Assembly: GCA_047621345.1 (NCBI GenBank)
Contig: JBLHLW010000014.1
Location: forward strand, 10,946 to 74,945
From: Actimicrobium sp047621345
GTDB taxonomy: Bacteria > Pseudomonadota > Gammaproteobacteria > Burkholderiales > Burkholderiaceae_D
Direction of reading: 5' to 3'
Length of the DNA: 64,000 nucleotides
Shown: one piece after another, positions 61,527 through 64,000 of the stretch
Numbering within the stretch: the first letter of the stretch is position 1
Layout: every line of letters starts with the position of its first letter
Made by a program: the position numbers and the translations under genes
The notes under the pieces: model-generated
What the model was told of the DNA's origin: nothing
Databases searched by the model: none
Seen by the model: only the letters and a program-made list of their open reading frames with translations

Positions 61527-62354
61527 CTACTTTGCAGGAGTCGTGCTGATAAAAGGTAAAGGTACCGACGAACTCATCATGGTCGGTAACTTGCCATCCC
61601 ACTTTTCAATGGCCTTCGCCTGATTCTCGTTTTCACGCAAGCGAAGCAGCTCCGGCGTGACTTGCGCGCGCTGGAGTGCCAGTGAATCGGCCTCTGCACG
61701 CGCCCGCGAAATTTTCTGCCGTCCTTCCACGTCGATACGCTGAAGGTCACGCTCGGCTTTCATCTTGAGCTGATCAGCGGTTGTTTTGGCCTCAATCGCT
61801 TCATTAAAAGTCCGGCTGAAATTGAAGTTGACGATAGAAAATTCATCGACGACCAGTCCGTGCCTGGTCATGCGTTCCTTGAGCGCAGCCACAATGCTGT
61901 CACGCACCTCGGATCGTCTCGATATCAGCTCTTCGGCAGTGAATCTCGCTGTCACCGCTTTGACGGCCTCTTGTACGCTCGGAATAATGATGCGCTCGCC
62001 AGGTTCATTGCCCAGATCCCGGAATACCGATACGACCGCGTCCGGCCGCACGTGATAATTGATCGCCACCTTGGTATGCACCGTTTGCAGGTCCTTCGAC
62101 GCCGCATCACCATCGCCCTCGCCTTTTTTGATCGCGACGGAAACAAGATGCATCGTCTGAGCAACCGGCCAGCGCCAATGGATTCCTTCCGAAAATACTT
62201 GCTCTGACGGACTGCCAAAAGTCGTCATGACACCGCGATTACCCGCCGGAACAATAGCAAACGGAGCAAAGGCATATACCACCCCCAAACCAACCAAGAC
62301 AACGACGACCTTTGCCAATGGATGAATACGACGGTTCTCTATTTCTATTTCCAT
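61527..62354 (-). CDS. SPFH/band 7 (prohibitin-like) membrane protein
   Basis: 275 residues. A short cytoplasmic N-terminus and one helix (LAKVVVVLVGLGVVYAFAPF) are followed by the SPFH domain (VPAGNRGVMTTFGSPSEQVF, GIHWRWPVAQTMHL) and a coiled-coil tail (TTADQLKMKAERDLQRIDVE). VDEFSIVNFNFSRTFNEAIE is the prohibitin-type segment. It likely forms membrane microdomain rings or regulates FtsH-type proteases. No NfeD partner is adjacent. Confidence 0.88.
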   Translation of the reverse strand: MEIEIENRRIHPLAKVVVVLVGLGVVYAFAPFAIVPAGNRGVMTTFGSPSEQVFSEGIHWRWPVAQTMHLVSVAIKKGEGDGDAASKDLQTVHTKVAINYHVRPDAVVSVFRDLGNEPGERIIIPSVQEAVKAVTARFTAEELISRRSEVRDSIVAALKERMTRHGLVVDEFSIVNFNFSRTFNEAIEAKTTADQLKMKAERDLQRIDVEGRQKISRARAEADSLALQRAQVTPELLRLRENENQAKAIEKWDGKLPTMMSSSVPLPFISTTPAK

Positions 62355-62702
62355 TTCTTCCCCCTTTAAAAACTTATTAATTTCTACGCGTCTGCTTACA
62401 AAGTTCGCAGTGAATCATCAAAATACGTCACACCTCTTTAGCCCAACTTTTTTCACCGAGGCAGTCTCAACAGACTCAACCTCACCGTCGTCAACGGCAG
62501 ATCCCTTGAATGTCGTGTTGTGAATTGAAGACCCCGCTCTAAAAGATAGGAAATTCAGCTTATCACCGCAGGTATGCATCTAATTACTTTTGGTATTTTT
62601 TATTTCGGTAATAGCTATCAAACTGCAAACCCACCTGCCCAACAAAATTCACTCGCCCAATCTGTGATAAAACCTCGCCATCTCCTCTACGCACATCGCC
62701 CT
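62355..62702. other. Divergent intergenic region, nothing distinct
   Basis: It holds the promoters of the SPFH and exonuclease genes. The first third is AT-rich. I see no convincing hairpin, repeat or small gene. Confidence 0.5.
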
Positions 62703-63473
62703 ATGAAAATCGCCACCTGGAACGTCAACTCCCTCAAAGTCCGCCTGCCGCAAGTCCTGCAATGGCTGGCTGACAATCCCATCGATGTGCTCTGTCTGCA
62801 AGAGACCAAGACCATCGATGAAAAATTTCCGCAGGCCGAGATCGAGGCCGCCGGTTATCACGTTGCCTTCAGCGGCCAGAAAACCTATAACGGCGTAGCC
62901 ATCCTGTCGAAGCAGCCGATGACGGATGTGGTGCGCAACAACCCGCATTTTGCCGACGAGCAGCAGCGCCTAATCGCCGCGACCATTGACGGTGTACGCA
63001 TAATCTGCGCGTATATCCCGAACGGACAAGCGCCGGATTCCGACAAGTACCAGTACAAATTGCGCTGGCTCGATGGCTTGCAGCAGTGGCTGGAACTGGA
63101 GATGGCGGCGCATCCGAAATTTGCCTTGCTCGGCGATTACAACATCGCGCCGGAAGACCGCGACGTCCACGATCCGGCCGCGTGGGTCGGGCAGATTCTG
63201 GTGTCGGAACCGGAACGGGCCGCCTTCCAGCGCATGATCGCGCTGGAGCTGACGGATGCGTTCCGGCTGTTCGAACAGGCCGATAAATTATTTAGCTGGT
63301 GGGATTACCGGCAGATGGGGTTCCGCCGCAATGCCGGCATGCGCATCGACCATATATTGCTGTCGAAGGAACTGGCGGCGGCGTGCACGTCCTGCGTGAT
63401 CGACAAGGTGCCGCGTAAATGGGAACAGCCTTCGGATCATACGCCGGTGGTGGCGACGATTGGGTTGGATTGA
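62703..63473 (+). CDS. xth: Exodeoxyribonuclease III
   Basis: 256 residues from the ATG at 62703 (MKIATWNVNSLKVRLPQVLQ). Catalytic segments: LCLQETK (metal-binding Glu), GDYNIAPEDRD (Asp/Asn), RIDHILLS and SDHTPVVATI (Asp/His). It is an AP endonuclease and 3'-5' exonuclease in base excision repair. Longer upstream in-frame sequence (from 62574) is AT-rich and not family-like. Confidence 0.94.
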   Translation: MKIATWNVNSLKVRLPQVLQWLADNPIDVLCLQETKTIDEKFPQAEIEAAGYHVAFSGQKTYNGVAILSKQPMTDVVRNNPHFADEQQRLIAATIDGVRIICAYIPNGQAPDSDKYQYKLRWLDGLQQWLELEMAAHPKFALLGDYNIAPEDRDVHDPAAWVGQILVSEPERAAFQRMIALELTDAFRLFEQADKLFSWWDYRQMGFRRNAGMRIDHILLSKELAAACTSCVIDKVPRKWEQPSDHTPVVATIGLD

Positions 63474-63490
63474 TAGTGGCTCTGATGGCT

Positions 63491-63521
63491 GCACGTTGCC
63501 GTGGATTTGCTGACAACGTGC
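63491..63521. terminator. Hairpin downstream of xth
   Basis: GCACGTTG and CAACGTGC form an 8-bp stem with a 15-base loop, 17 bases after the xth stop. No T-run follows, so the terminator role is uncertain. Confidence 0.35.
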
Positions 63522-63586
63522 GGCGGGGTGGGGTAGCGATGAATGAGCTAGGGAGAGATGACGGTATTGAGCCATGGCTGTTTGGG

Positions 63587-64000
63587 CTAAATTAAATTCT
63601 TAAATTCCTTATTTTCCAGAATCAAATTGATCGCCTTTTGGGCGGTCGTTTTATGTAGATTCACGGTCTCAAGTGTCTCTAAAATGATCTCCTCGATCTT
63701 TTCGGGTAGACCTTCATTTTTATCGGAATAATGGTGGAAGACAATGTCGTCGACCCCGACGATTTTCGCTGCCAGGATTTGTGCTGCGGTGGAAATTGCC
63801 AAGCTATTGCCGAATACGCCGCATCCTAGCTGACCGGTATTGATGCGTAATTTCTTATCCTCCCCAGCAGTGGTCTTATCCTCAATCCACCCAAGTTAGG
63901 AGTTAATTTGATTAATAGCAAACAAAACCCACTTTTCAGTTGACACCGAATATAAAAATCGGCCGGCAGTGAGCTTTTTATTGCTCACCGTCAACCATGA
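63587..64000 (-). pseudogene. PARG-like (poly-ADP-ribose glycohydrolase) C-terminal fragment with in-frame stop
   Basis: One frame is open from the window edge (64000) to 63587 except for a single TAA at 63896-63898. The readable parts are FLYSVSTEKWVLFAINQINS before the stop and LRINTGQLGCGVFGNSLAIS plus AAQILAAKIVGVDDIVFHHY after it. TGxxGCGxFG...QILAA resembles the TGNWGCGAFGG...IQ.LAA region of PARG macrodomain-like enzymes. The catalytic GGG...QEE part would lie beyond the window. After the stop the only NTG start is TTG (63802), inside the domain. It is AT-rich, so probably acquired. The family match is by motif memory and needs confirmation. Confidence 0.4.

Overview
The window looks like a chromosomal segment of a betaproteobacterium, most likely Burkholderiales of the Oxalobacteraceae type (Herbaspirillum/Collimonas/Herminiimonas relatives). 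This rests on the gene repertoire (tauE-cysI-DUF934-cysH-cysD-cysN-cobA sulfate block, a liv-type ABC operon framed by two AMP-forming ligases, lptFG divergent from pepA), fairly high GC in the core genes and the style of the intergenic repeats. The genus cannot be fixed from sequence reading alone.

Layout. 1-8400 (minus): a seven-gene operon with an acyl-CoA synthetase, livGHMKF-type ABC importer genes and a phenylacetate-CoA-ligase-like protein cut by the window edge. 8600-11570 (plus): acyl-CoA dehydrogenase, CaiB/BaiF CoA transferase and a TetR regulator. 11650-15300 is an accessory patch: an ExoY/edema-factor-like nucleotidyl cyclase, hsdM debris, a duplicated small gene, an orphan DUF2282 (bufferin precursor-like) gene and tRNA-Ser. 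15600-26900 is mostly housekeeping: acs, a YqhA-like protein, class I fumarase, murI, tRNA-His, an ammonium transporter, an EamA exporter, a CPA1 antiporter, and a VOC/FAH pair. 27000-34800 is a second accessory patch: a tyrosine-phosphatase-like protein without its catalytic Cys, an orphan ParA, a frame-disrupted leucine-rich-repeat gene and dense intergenic repeats. 34800-43400: a methyltransferase, a CysB-type regulator and the assimilatory sulfate reduction operon. 43400-64000: mixed metabolism, a NERD helicase, a secreted nuclease, a GGDEF/EAL protein, a CesT-like type III chaperone, cbiX, lptFG, pepA, an SPFH protein, exonuclease III and a broken PARG-like gene at the edge.

The most interesting signal is a dispersed, apparently HrpL-controlled type III secretion regulon. 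A perfect hrp box (GGAACC-N15-CCACNNA) lies upstream of the ExoY-like cyclase. Near-matches with the same 15-base spacing lie upstream of the phosphatase-like gene and of the LRR gene. An orphan CesT-like chaperone lies elsewhere in the window. No secretion apparatus genes are present here, so the machinery would have to be encoded elsewhere.

Other notable points: at least one gene (an FAD amine oxidase) appears to have no NTG start compatible with its fold and seems to begin at AUU; a second gene (the paaK-like ligase) fits the same pattern. Several gene remnants sit among repeats (hsdM, an M28 peptidase tail, a receiver domain, a duplicated small gene). The intergenic repeats include REP-like hairpins, hexamer arrays and an element with two perfect palindromes.
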